A stretch of DNA of 28,338 nt, from contig JADFWU010000043.1 in assembly GCA_015234045.1 (NCBI GenBank), positions 1 through 28,338 of the forward strand. Direction: 5' to 3'. This document shows positions 9,478 through 16,680 of this stretch, one piece after another. Within the stretch, counting starts at the first letter, position 1, and each line of letters starts with the position of its first letter. Made by a program: the position numbers and the translations under genes. Source of the DNA: Magnetococcales bacterium (GTDB lineage Bacteria > Pseudomonadota > Magnetococcia > Magnetococcales > JADFWU01). The notes beneath the pieces were generated by a model. That model saw nothing but the letters and a program-made list of their open reading frames with translations. It was not told the DNA's origin and made no database searches.

Positions 9478-10910
9478 ATCAGCAAATACAAAGCCATTTG
9501 CCGGTCATCCTAGTGGATGATGAAAGAGAGGTTCTGTTTAGCTCAAGCTATCTATTGAAAAGCTCCGGCATACCCTCCGTCATCACCATGTCTGACGGAT
9601 CAGAGCTGTTAGACTATCTGCGAGATAATCAGGTAGGGCCTGTGGTGTTGGATTTGCTCATGCCCGACATTTCAGGATTGCAACTATTGCCAGAGATAGT
9701 TGCTCGTTTTCCTCAGGTGCCAGTCATCGTCATGACCGCCTCTCAGGAGGTGGAAAAAGCTGTTCAATGCATGAAAATCGGTGCGTTTGATTATTTGGTC
9801 AAACCCGTTGAAGAGATTCGATTTATCTCCTCAGTAAAGAGGGCGTTGGAAGTCCTTGCTCTGCGGCAACACACGCGGGCCCTGCGTCAATCACTACTAC
9901 AAGATGATTTGGTCCATGCAGAGGCCTTTCGTAAAATCATCACGCGAAGTCGATTAATGAACAACATTTTCCACTATGTGGAAGCACTGTCCAGCTCACC
10001 AGAACCTGTACTCATAACCGGCGAAACAGGCGTTGGCAAAGAGTTGATTGCTGATGCACTTCACAATCTCAGCAATAATTCTGGACGCTTGGTCTCGCTG
10101 AATATAGCCGGGTTAGACGACACGCTATTTTCAGACACCCTGTTTGGTCATGCCAAAAATGCCTTTACCAACGCTAATACCAAACGCAAGGGACTGATCA
10201 CCCAAGCTCATAACGGCACACTTTTTTTAGATGAAATTGGTGACTTGGAGACTCAATCTCAGCTGAAACTGTTGCGCTTACTTCAAGAAAAAAATTACTT
10301 TCCTTTGGGATCAGATGTTGCTAAAACAAGTACTGCTAGGATTGTTTCAGCCACAAACCAAAACCTTTATGCTCGCATGAAAGCAGGTGAATTTCGCGCG
10401 GATCTGTATTACCGCTTGACCAGCCACCTAATAGAGATCCCTCCTCTCAGGGAGCGGCGTGAAGATATTCCACTCCTGGTGGGCCATTTTCTCAAGGAAG
10501 CTGGCGAGGCACTAAACAAACCTAACTTGGATCCTCCTAACGAACTTCTGACCTTGCTGTCTACCTACCATTTTTCCGGCAATATTCGAGAATTGCGAGC
10601 GATGATTTACGATTCTGTGACACGCCATACCTCCGGCACTGTTATTTCCATGGAGAGCTGTCGCCAGACGATTCAACGCCATAATCAGGAGCAAAATGGT
10701 GACCCCTCACTGTCAGACCCGACACCACCGAATACATTATACAACACCAGTCGTTTTCCCACTCTCAAGGAAGCTGAAAATAGTCTGATTGATGAAGCAA
10801 TGATCCGTGCCAATAGCAATCAAGGTATCGCCGCTCTTCTGCTAGGGATCTCACGTCCTGCACTCAATCGCCGCTTGATGAAAATGAAACAACAACCTGT
10901 AGACGAATGA
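9474..10910 (+). CDS. NtrC-family response regulator (receiver, AAA+, Fis-type HTH) with altered GAFTGA loop
   Basis: The 478-residue protein has a receiver domain (about 10-120) with acidic D15/D16, phosphoacceptor D60, T88 and K110. Its AAA+ domain (about 150-385) has Walker A GETGVGKE at 183-190, Walker B FLDEIG at 251-256 and arginine-finger region FRADLYYRL at 307-315. A Fis-type helix-turn-helix lies at about 430-470 (GIAALLLGISRPALNRRL). In sigma-54 activators the loop GAFTGA contacts the sigma factor; here residues 229-234 read NAFTNA, keeping A-F-T-x-A but replacing both glycines. The ATG overlaps the kinase stop by 4 bases. Its most likely partner is the adjacent kinase, and a likely target is the sigma-54-like promoter just downstream. 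Whether it still activates sigma-54 polymerase is uncertain. Confidence 0.93.
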   Translation: MNQQIQSHLPVILVDDEREVLFSSSYLLKSSGIPSVITMSDGSELLDYLRDNQVGPVVLDLLMPDISGLQLLPEIVARFPQVPVIVMTASQEVEKAVQCMKIGAFDYLVKPVEEIRFISSVKRALEVLALRQHTRALRQSLLQDDLVHAEAFRKIITRSRLMNNIFHYVEALSSSPEPVLITGETGVGKELIADALHNLSNNSGRLVSLNIAGLDDTLFSDTLFGHAKNAFTNANTKRKGLITQAHNGTLFLDEIGDLETQSQLKLLRLLQEKNYFPLGSDVAKTSTARIVSATNQNLYARMKAGEFRADLYYRLTSHLIEIPPLRERREDIPLLVGHFLKEAGEALNKPNLDPPNELLTLLSTYHFSGNIRELRAMIYDSVTRHTSGTVISMESCRQTIQRHNQEQNGDPSLSDPTPPNTLYNTSRFPTLKEAENSLIDEAMIRANSNQGIAALLLGISRPALNRRLMKMKQQPVDE

Positions 10911-10917
10911 ATCATGA

Positions 10918-11040
10918 GGGGGTGTAACCATTCACAAAGAGTGTTCAGAATAAAATCAAGTCTAACCTCATATTTTACAATACAAATAAACTATAATTTA
11001 CTATTTATCCCCTTAAGAGTGTTCATTCTGTTACACCCCC
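10918..11040. promoter_or_regulatory. paired GTGT-type half-sites, candidate upstream activator region
   Basis: GTGTAAC (10922-10928) and GTGTTCA (10941-10947) recur downstream as GTGTTCA (11019-11025) and GTTACAC (11030-11036). The 11-base GGGGGTGTAAC at 10918-10928 is perfectly inverted at 11030-11040. AAGAGTGTTCA is directly repeated at 10937-10947 and 11015-11025, 78 bases apart. With a start site predicted near 11139, these cluster at about -217 to -192 and -120 to -100, usual distances for NtrC-type enhancers. They are too far apart to be one terminator hairpin. Binding by the adjacent regulator is inference. Confidence 0.5.
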
Positions 11041-11113
11041 CACCTTTATCACACTTCTTTAGATAGCAACTTAACCAACTAATAATAAAAGAAATAAATC
11101 AATATAGCAACTC

Positions 11114-11128
11114 GGTGCATTTTTTGCA
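11114..11128 (+). promoter_or_regulatory. candidate sigma-54 promoter
   Basis: GG at 11114-11115 and GC at 11126-11127 are separated by exactly 10 bases, and the -12 half reads TTGCA, a full match. The -24 half reads CGGTGC against the consensus TGGCAC, so it is weaker. The predicted start is near 11139, about 60 bases before the small membrane-protein gene. The position directly downstream of a sigma-54-type activator gene supports the call. Confidence 0.5.
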
Positions 11129-11198
11129 GGTATAAAGGAAAAGGTGTCTGTTTGAGTAGAAATCCATAGTCAGCATGCTCCTAGATTCGGAGACCACC

Positions 11199-11537
11199 AT
11201 GCCCAACTTAACGAAGCAACCCTTTATTCAAGAACTCCATGATACTGCGCGCTCTGTTGTCAAAAGAACTCATTGGTTGGTCATTGCTAGCTTTACTTCA
11301 CTTTTTCTTCTACTGTCTTTTGAATTACACTCATCTCAGGAGACAGTAAGAATTGATAGTAATACTCTAACAACACCATATAGTGATTTCGTAGCCATCA
11401 CTCTTCTGAGTGTATCTGTGGTAGGGCTGATACTGAACCAATTAAGCAATCAATGCACATCAGGTTTAATCAGAATAGTATTGTTGGTGTTATCAGTCTT
11501 GTCATTGCTGACCATCTCAATCTACAGGAGTGCATGA
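11199..11537 (+). CDS. small three-helix membrane protein of unknown function
   Basis: I prefer the ATG at 11199 over the one at 11175 because GGAG (11189-11192) sits 6 bases upstream of it. The 112-residue product has a short charged cytoplasm-like N-terminus (about 1-25) and three hydrophobic segments at about 27-45, 64-84 and 88-108. A polar loop between the first two (SSQETVRIDSNTL) lacks cysteines. I recognise no family. It follows the response regulator after an AT-rich regulatory region and shares an ATGA-type overlap with the next small gene, so the two are one translational unit. Its likely role is a membrane effector or accessory protein of the two-component system, but this rests only on position. 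Confidence 0.65.
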   Translation: MPNLTKQPFIQELHDTARSVVKRTHWLVIASFTSLFLLLSFELHSSQETVRIDSNTLTTPYSDFVAITLLSVSVVGLILNQLSNQCTSGLIRIVLLVLSVLSLLTISIYRSA

Positions 11538-11728
11538 TGAATAAAATCATACCCCCCCCTATTCAGTCAACAGACCCACAATATGTTGACGATATGTCTT
11601 CATGGATGGTGATGGTAAGTTACATTTGGAACAGGTATTACCAAAAAAACGTCGGGACAGATCGTGAACATTCAAAAGGATCAAAACAAAATTACCGCTA
11701 TAATTTTGCAGAAACACTTAAAAAATAA
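11537..11728 (+). CDS. small protein translationally coupled to the membrane protein; probably frameshifted, with C8 and A7 tracts
   Basis: The upstream stop (TGA, 11535-11537) overlaps ATGs at 11534 and 11537. AGGAG at 11526-11530 gives 6-base spacing to the second, so I start at 11537. As it stands the frame encodes 63 residues and stops at 11726-11728. A run of eight C (11552-11559) lies at codons 6-8, and a run of seven A at 11643-11649. After the A run a different frame is open to a stop at 11822-11824 and reads like protein. Joining the frames at the A run gives about 95 residues (N-terminal polar segment, aromatic stretch, then amphipathic helices). No family is recognised. Either an indel has split the gene, or it is switched or slipped at the homopolymers. 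Confidence 0.55.
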   Translation: MNKIIPPPIQSTDPQYVDDMSSWMVMVSYIWNRYYQKNVGTDREHSKGSKQNYRYNFAETLKK

Positions 11729-11824
11729 CAATATTAGTGGCTATATTGAGCACTATGCGGAACTCTCCCTTATCCTGCATGATATAGTAATTTCGGCTCA
11801 GAATCAGACATTACTCCCAATCTA
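11649..11824 (+). pseudogene. out-of-frame continuation of the coupled small gene
   Basis: This stretch continues in the +1 frame relative to 11537-11728 and has no stop until TAA at 11822-11824. The whole open run is 11619-11824 (68 codons). It encodes protein-like sequence, for example QKHLKNNNISGYIEHYAELS, more plausible than the low-complexity tail of the annotated frame. It has no ATG or ribosome binding site of its own, so expression needs a frame change at the A7 tract: one A fewer restores a single 95-residue frame. Confidence 0.45.
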
Positions 11825-11895
11825 AATATCACCAAGGCCGCAACGACTGGATGTTCAAATTGTAATCGAAAGCACTATATCATTGGAGGAATATC

Positions 11896-13257
11896 ATGTA
11901 TGATGCTATTATTCTCTTGATTATGCTGATTTTATCCGGCCTTTTCTCTGGATCTGAAACAGCGTTAACCTCTGTATCTATGGTGCGAGCGGAAGGCATG
12001 GTCAAAGATGGGGTGCGCGGTGCCGCCTCACTATACGCGCTGAAAAAAAACACTAACCGAATGCTGATCGCATTGTTAATTGGTAATAATTTGGTAAATA
12101 TAGGCGCATCGGCCATGGCAACTGTTTTAGCGACAGAGATGCTAGGGTCATTAGGCCCTGGTGTGGCTGTGGGCGTTCTAACACTTTTTATTTTGGTCTT
12201 TGGTGAGGTCACGCCAAAGACCTTTGCAGCACGCAATGCCTCAACAATCTCTCTGGTAGTGGCATTCCCCCTATTAATGTTTGCAAAAATCGCTTTTCCT
12301 GCTGTTATTGTTCTAGAAAAATTTACAATTTGGCTTCAAAAAATATCATCTGTCAAAGCGGACCCTTCAGTGACTGAGTCGGAACTTATCAGTATGGCAG
12401 CACAAGGAGCAAAAGAAGGTATTATTGATCGCGCAGTACACGAGAAGATCGAGCGACTTTTTGAGTTTAAGGACCTCTGTGCGGCTGATGTAATGATTCC
12501 GCGCCATAAGATATTCTCACTGCCCGATTCGATGAGTATTAAGGAGGCCTTACCTCACTTTTTAGAGCACCCCTATTCACGCGTTCCTCTGCATGCCGAC
12601 ACGAATCCAGATGAAGTGGTCCGGGTTGTTTTTATTCGAGAATTGCTGGAGCACCTAGCCACAAAGGGTGATGAAGGCCGCCTATTTGACATTGGACACG
12701 AACCATTATTTGCGCCAATGAATCAGCCGATTTCTGAATTGTTTGAACAACTACGCGTCCGAAAACAGCGTTTGGTCAATGTGGTAGACGAATTCGGTTC
12801 ATTACAAGGCTTACTGACTCTCGAAGAGATTGTCGAAGAGTTGGTAGGAGAAATTTACGGCGAGCTGGATTATCCAAGTGAGCATGTTCGAGAAACACGT
12901 TCCGGCGTATTGCTTGTCCAGGGTTCGGCCGAACTGCGTCAACTAGAAAAATATTTTCCAAAAATATCATTCAGCGGCAAGCCAACGGACCCGGTTTCTC
13001 GGTGGGTCTTGAATTATTGTCAACGCATTCCAATCTCAAGAGAAGCGTTCACCATTGATGGCCTGGAAGTACAAGTACGCAAAGTCTCAGCGACTCGCAT
13101 TAATCTTCTTGCTATTGTCAGACCTGAAGTGACACCCACTCTACAAACAAACGATTCAACAACTCCTCAAGACCCTCAACATACTACAGCAGGTCAAAAC
13201 ATCCTATTGGCCGGATTGCCGACTGAGCCGACAGACCGTATTGCCACCTGTAAATAG
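11896..13257 (+). CDS. CNNM/CorC-family membrane protein (DUF21, two CBS, CorC_HlyC)
   Basis: The ATG is preceded by GGAGG at 6 bases. The 453-residue protein begins with a DUF21 (CNNM) transmembrane domain of about 180 residues, opening with LSGLFSGSETALTSV, the conserved first-helix motif. It includes LIGNNLVNIGAS and FGEVTPKTFAARN. Two CBS domains follow (about 205-265 with VMIPRHKIFSL, and about 275-335 with VVDEFGSLQGLLTLEEIVEE). A CorC_HlyC transporter-associated domain occupies about 345-425, and the last 25 residues are polar. Family members (YfjD, MpfA and eukaryotic CNNM) are linked to magnesium or cobalt export; the CBS pair usually binds adenosine nucleotides. It appears to be a separate unit from the small genes upstream. 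Metal specificity cannot be read from the sequence. Confidence 0.92.
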   Translation: MYDAIILLIMLILSGLFSGSETALTSVSMVRAEGMVKDGVRGAASLYALKKNTNRMLIALLIGNNLVNIGASAMATVLATEMLGSLGPGVAVGVLTLFILVFGEVTPKTFAARNASTISLVVAFPLLMFAKIAFPAVIVLEKFTIWLQKISSVKADPSVTESELISMAAQGAKEGIIDRAVHEKIERLFEFKDLCAADVMIPRHKIFSLPDSMSIKEALPHFLEHPYSRVPLHADTNPDEVVRVVFIRELLEHLATKGDEGRLFDIGHEPLFAPMNQPISELFEQLRVRKQRLVNVVDEFGSLQGLLTLEEIVEELVGEIYGELDYPSEHVRETRSGVLLVQGSAELRQLEKYFPKISFSGKPTDPVSRWVLNYCQRIPISREAFTIDGLEVQVRKVSATRINLLAIVRPEVTPTLQTNDSTTPQDPQHTTAGQNILLAGLPTEPTDRIATCK

Positions 13258-13278
13258 CTGTTAATTCCAACAGTTTTT
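13258..13278 (+). terminator. weak rho-independent terminator candidate after the CNNM gene
   Basis: CTGTT-AATTCC-AACAG followed by five T begins directly after the stop codon. The 5-bp stem is weak, so confidence is low. It lies between convergent genes. Confidence 0.35.
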
Positions 13279-13348
13279 AACAGTTAGACAGTATTCCAAC
13301 CTAGAAAGCCTGATGTTAACCCATAGCCATATCATCACTACAGCGAAT

Positions 13349-14020
13349 TTACAGTTTCTGCATTTTCTTAAGCAGATCCTGCGCCATATCACCCAACTGC
13401 TGATCACCCATGGCATAGAGCATCTGCTCTTCTTTGATATTGTGCTGCTGCATCAAGACCAATAACGTACTAAAGGTACGTTGAACCGCGTCCAAACTCT
13501 TTGCACTCACGGCTTCCGCCATCTGACTCATGATACCGCGCATTTGATCATGTTCCATACGCATTACAGTGGTTGGTCCCTGCGTCATACCTGTGCGCTG
13601 CTCAAAGGCTGGAAAGAACACATCTTCTTCCATTCGGAAATGACGGATCATAGCCAATTGAAACTGCTGATTTAATTTTTCAGTTGCATCCATATCACCG
13701 TTTTGTACTGATTCTTCCAGTGCAGCAAAAAGGAGATCACACCGGCGATGATCCGTAGCCAACATGCCGCGTATGGAACGCCCTGACGGTGCATCCGCAC
13801 AACGGGTCAATTCAACTTGCCAAAGTTGTGGACCGTCTATCAACGGTGCCCAGTCAAACGCACCCCACTGTTTTTCTTGTAAAGCAGGTAACAAAGGGCG
13901 TAGATCCTGATTGGACTCTATGATTATGCTCTGAGAATCATCCAACTTTGCCAAAGCACTCTCCAATGCCTCATGCGCTGTATTTTGATCCATTGAGGTC
14001 ACATCAAGGGTTTGTGCCAT
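13349..14020 (-). CDS. DUF2249-hemerythrin fusion protein, putative NO/O2-responsive iron protein
   Basis: I start at the ATG at 14020-14018, which has GGGAG about 9 bases upstream; an ATG 57 bases earlier is in frame but lacks one. The 223-residue product has an N-terminal DUF2249 module (about 5-75, SIIIESNQDLRPLLPAL) and a hemerythrin HHE domain (about 85-215). Candidate di-iron ligands lie in ATDHRRCD, IRHFRMEEDVFFP, RMEHDQM and QHNIKEEQMLY, an H..H-E..H..H-E arrangement as in bacterial hemerythrins. No signal peptide is seen, so it is cytoplasmic. Proteins combining these domains often occur in NO-detoxification and denitrification loci. It is divergent from an oxidase-like membrane gene, with an FNR/DNR-type box between them. 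Confidence 0.85.
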   Translation of the reverse strand: MAQTLDVTSMDQNTAHEALESALAKLDDSQSIIIESNQDLRPLLPALQEKQWGAFDWAPLIDGPQLWQVELTRCADAPSGRSIRGMLATDHRRCDLLFAALEESVQNGDMDATEKLNQQFQLAMIRHFRMEEDVFFPAFEQRTGMTQGPTTVMRMEHDQMRGIMSQMAEAVSAKSLDAVQRTFSTLLVLMQQHNIKEEQMLYAMGDQQLGDMAQDLLKKMQKL

Positions 14021-14119
14021 GACTCCATACTCCCGATATTTCATACAGGTAAGAGATCTCTCCCACCTATTTAACAATTGAAATGCACTCAGTAACTTTC
14101 GTGGAAAGTTAAATAGATC

Positions 14120-14125
14120 ATTATA
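14120..14125 (-). promoter_or_regulatory. candidate -10 element of the hemerythrin gene
   Basis: On the minus strand this reads TATAAT, a perfect -10 hexamer. The FNR/DNR-type box centre lies 24 bases upstream of its centre, so the box would overlap the -35 region of this promoter. There is no good -35 match, which is common for activator-dependent promoters. Confidence 0.4.
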
Positions 14126-14139
14126 ACATGGACGTTACA

Positions 14140-14153
14140 TTGACCTTGATCAA
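14140..14153. promoter_or_regulatory. FNR/DNR-type (CRP/FNR family) operator
   Basis: TTGAC-CTTG-ATCAA matches the TTGAT-N4-ATCAA consensus at nine of ten fixed positions. It is the only such site I found in the window and lies between two divergent genes whose families are linked to NO or oxygen. For the plus-strand gene the spacing allows a class II arrangement, with a poor -10 (TACATA) near 14177. Confidence 0.65.
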
Positions 14154-14234
14154 GGTGCGCGTCATCCTTTTATCGTTACATAGCGTATCAGTTCTTAATG
14201 ACGCAGTTCAATCAGATAGACGGAAAAGCCAAAC

Positions 14235-15563
14235 ATGATCCCAACATCCGGTCTGCACATCGACCAGGCACCACCCATCAATATTCCGTTTCGCTATTTT
14301 GGAACGGCACCTATTTTTCTGATACTGGCGGGACTCTTCACCATTCTATGGCCGGAGGTACTGTTTGAAACACCGTTGATGCCGGAATCCATCGCGCTGG
14401 CACATACACTGATGTTGGGCTGGGTCACCATGGTGATGTTCGGGGCGCTCTATCAGATGATTCCGGTGCTGGCAGGACTGCCGGTTGATCATATCGGTTG
14501 GGCACGATGGAATCATGTACTGTTGGTCATTGGTGTTGCCGCATTGGTGGTTGAATTTCTTTTTTCACTGCATCCTTGGTTGCTTCTGGTGGCAACATTC
14601 GGGCTTGGACCTGCGATTCTGCTGTTTTTGATCCAGATATTAAAGACGCTCTTCAAAGCACCTGCCAAACATCCCACTGTGATGGGCATGCGCCTATCCA
14701 CGGGTTTTCTGGCACTGACCTACATGCTCGGCATCACCTTTCTCGGTGAATATGCCCATGGTTTCTTCGATGTGGATCGAGTCGCCATGTTGGGTACACA
14801 TATTATCTGGGGCTTGTTGGGTTGGGCTGGTTTGATGGTGCTGTCGGTGTCATTTCAGGTATTACCGATGTTTTACATGATGCCGACGTTTCCTGAAAAA
14901 ACCGGTAAACAGATTCTGACCGGACTCACTTTTTCACTGCTGTTGATGCCTGCAATACTGTTTCGTTATCCTGACCAAGCCATGCCACTCCTGATAGCGA
15001 GCCTGCCTGCTGTTATCTCTCTGTTGCACTATGCCAAAACCGTTAAAGATCTCTATACCAATCGACGCCGTAAAATTATTGATGCAACCTATAGATTCTG
15101 GCTGTTAGGATTTGCCAGTGGTGTAATTGCACTGGCTGTTTTAGCCCTGTGGCCGCTCTATGAAGAGGATCTCTACCGGTTTTTGTTCGGACTGTTTTAT
15201 ATCGTTGGCTTTCTGAGTGCCATTATCATCGGCATGCTCTATAAAATCATTCCGTTTTTGGTATGGTTTCACCGTTTCAGCACATTTGCCGGATTGGCGG
15301 ATATTCCCCTGATGGATGATCTCTACTCGGAAAAACGCGCCAATATTCATCTGATTATCCATATTATTGCCCTGACAACCATGGCATTATATTTAGCAAT
15401 TAATTGGATGCCTTTTGCCTATATTGGCGGCGTAGGATTAATGCTATCCGGTGGCATGGCCTTGCACGCGCTCTGGTTTGCGGTCAAACATCACGCGCCT
15501 GAAGGACTGGAGATGCCAGACTTCGCATCCTTTTTCAAAGATATGCCACCACCACCAACGTGA
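14235..15563 (+). CDS. multi-pass membrane protein related to heme-copper oxidase subunit I / NnrS-like proteins
   Basis: The 442-residue protein is almost wholly hydrophobic, with about 12 predicted helices. Conserved-looking histidines sit inside helices: H57 in LAHTLMLGWVTM, H175 in EYAHGFF and H189 in LGTHIIWGLLGW. This pattern resembles the heme-ligating helices of cbb3/NorB-type oxidase subunit I and of NnrS. It is shorter than a catalytic subunit and stands without oxidase partner genes, so it is more likely a heme/copper-containing stress protein than a terminal oxidase. A mid-length hydrophilic loop (DLYTNRRRKIIDATYRF) lies near residues 272-288. Control by the upstream FNR/DNR box is inferred. 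The nuclease gene begins 7 bases after its stop, which may be coincidence. Confidence 0.65.
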   Translation: MIPTSGLHIDQAPPINIPFRYFGTAPIFLILAGLFTILWPEVLFETPLMPESIALAHTLMLGWVTMVMFGALYQMIPVLAGLPVDHIGWARWNHVLLVIGVAALVVEFLFSLHPWLLLVATFGLGPAILLFLIQILKTLFKAPAKHPTVMGMRLSTGFLALTYMLGITFLGEYAHGFFDVDRVAMLGTHIIWGLLGWAGLMVLSVSFQVLPMFYMMPTFPEKTGKQILTGLTFSLLLMPAILFRYPDQAMPLLIASLPAVISLLHYAKTVKDLYTNRRRKIIDATYRFWLLGFASGVIALAVLALWPLYEEDLYRFLFGLFYIVGFLSAIIIGMLYKIIPFLVWFHRFSTFAGLADIPLMDDLYSEKRANIHLIIHIIALTTMALYLAINWMPFAYIGGVGLMLSGGMALHALWFAVKHHAPEGLEMPDFASFFKDMPPPPT

Positions 15564-15570
15564 TTACACT

Positions 15571-16680
15571 ATGAAATTTCTTCATACCGCAGATTGGCAG
15601 CTTGGTCTAAAACTGAACTTCATCCCTGGAGAGTCCGGTAGTCGAGCGCGTCAAATGCGCTTTGAAGCCGTGCGCACTCTGGCAAAACTGGCCAAAGAAA
15701 ACGCAGTGGATGCGGTTCTGGTAGCCGGCGATGTTCTGGATGATAACGCCGTTGGACCAGATACCCTGCAACAAACCCGCGATGCCCTGGAAAAATTCGC
15801 ACCTATCCCGGTTTTTCTACTACCCGGCAATCACGATGCCGTTTCCCAGCATCAGAACGAACACGCCCCACAAAGCGCCCTACTCCGTCTGAATGCAGGC
15901 TCTCACGTGCATATTATTTCAACCACTGAAACCCATGAGATAGGCAACGCTGTCATCCATCCCTGTCCGTTGACCCAACGGCACAGCATGGATGATCCAA
16001 CCCTGCATCTGCCTTCGGTCACTGATGACAGCCGTATCCACATTGCCGTTGGGCATGGCGGTACGTTAGATCTCACAGAAGAAGCCAACCAACCCAACCT
16101 GATCAACCCCAAAACCGTTGAAGAAAAAGGCTATGCCTATCTGGCGTTAGGTGACTGGCACGGTGTCAAACAGATCTCCAATCGTTGTTGGTACTCAGGT
16201 GCGCCGGAAGCCACCCGTTTTAAAGAGAAAAAGCCGGGCTTTGCCCTATTGGTCGAGATCAATACACCATCCGAACAGCCAGTCATTAAACAACTACCCG
16301 TTGCTGAAACCCGCTGGATACGCATCATCCGAACATTGGAAAATGAAGCAGACCTGGACGCTTTTTTTCAAGAATTTAAGACTATCGAAGAACCATCCCG
16401 CACACTGGTTTCGTTGGAGCTGGACGGACTCGTCACACTATCCGGTCAAGCGCATCTGGAGTCCTTTTTAGAAGAGCAGGCACAACGACTGCTGCATCTG
16501 CGTATCAAGACCATGCAGATCCATCAACAACCCTCGCCTGACGATCTGGCCGCCATGCAGACTGAAGGATTTGTGCAGTCCACCATCGAACAGTTACACC
16601 AGCAAGGCTCGGAACAGTCCGCCGATGCGCTGGTACTTCTACACCGCATCATGATGGAGCAAAACCATGCTGACGCTTAA
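15571..16680 (+). CDS. SbcD/YhaO-like DNA repair exonuclease (metallophosphoesterase)
   Basis: Translation from the ATG at 15571 gives 369 residues beginning MKFLHTADWQLG; an upstream extension in the same frame overlaps the preceding gene and has no homology. Motifs of the calcineurin-like nuclease fold are present: motif I TADWQLG, motif II VAGDVLDD, motif III LPGNHD, then VGHGG and the final LGDWHG. In E. coli SbcD and Mre11, motif I is D-x-H; here H is Q, a change I believe is common in this subfamily. The C-terminal half should contact the ATPase partner. It overlaps the SbcC/YhaN-like gene by 14 bases, so the two subunits are made together. The complex would process DNA ends or hairpins. 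The ribosome binding site is poor, suggesting coupling to the upstream gene. Confidence 0.88.
   Translation: MKFLHTADWQLGLKLNFIPGESGSRARQMRFEAVRTLAKLAKENAVDAVLVAGDVLDDNAVGPDTLQQTRDALEKFAPIPVFLLPGNHDAVSQHQNEHAPQSALLRLNAGSHVHIISTTETHEIGNAVIHPCPLTQRHSMDDPTLHLPSVTDDSRIHIAVGHGGTLDLTEEANQPNLINPKTVEEKGYAYLALGDWHGVKQISNRCWYSGAPEATRFKEKKPGFALLVEINTPSEQPVIKQLPVAETRWIRIIRTLENEADLDAFFQEFKTIEEPSRTLVSLELDGLVTLSGQAHLESFLEEQAQRLLHLRIKTMQIHQQPSPDDLAAMQTEGFVQSTIEQLHQQGSEQSADALVLLHRIMMEQNHADA

Noticed and set aside
10918-11040. 11-bp inverted repeat as a transcription terminator
   Set aside because: The arms are about 100 bases apart and there is no T run after the second arm.
11866-11882. TTCAAA-like and TATATC elements before the CNNM gene
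   Set aside because: The spacing would put the transcription start inside the ribosome binding site.
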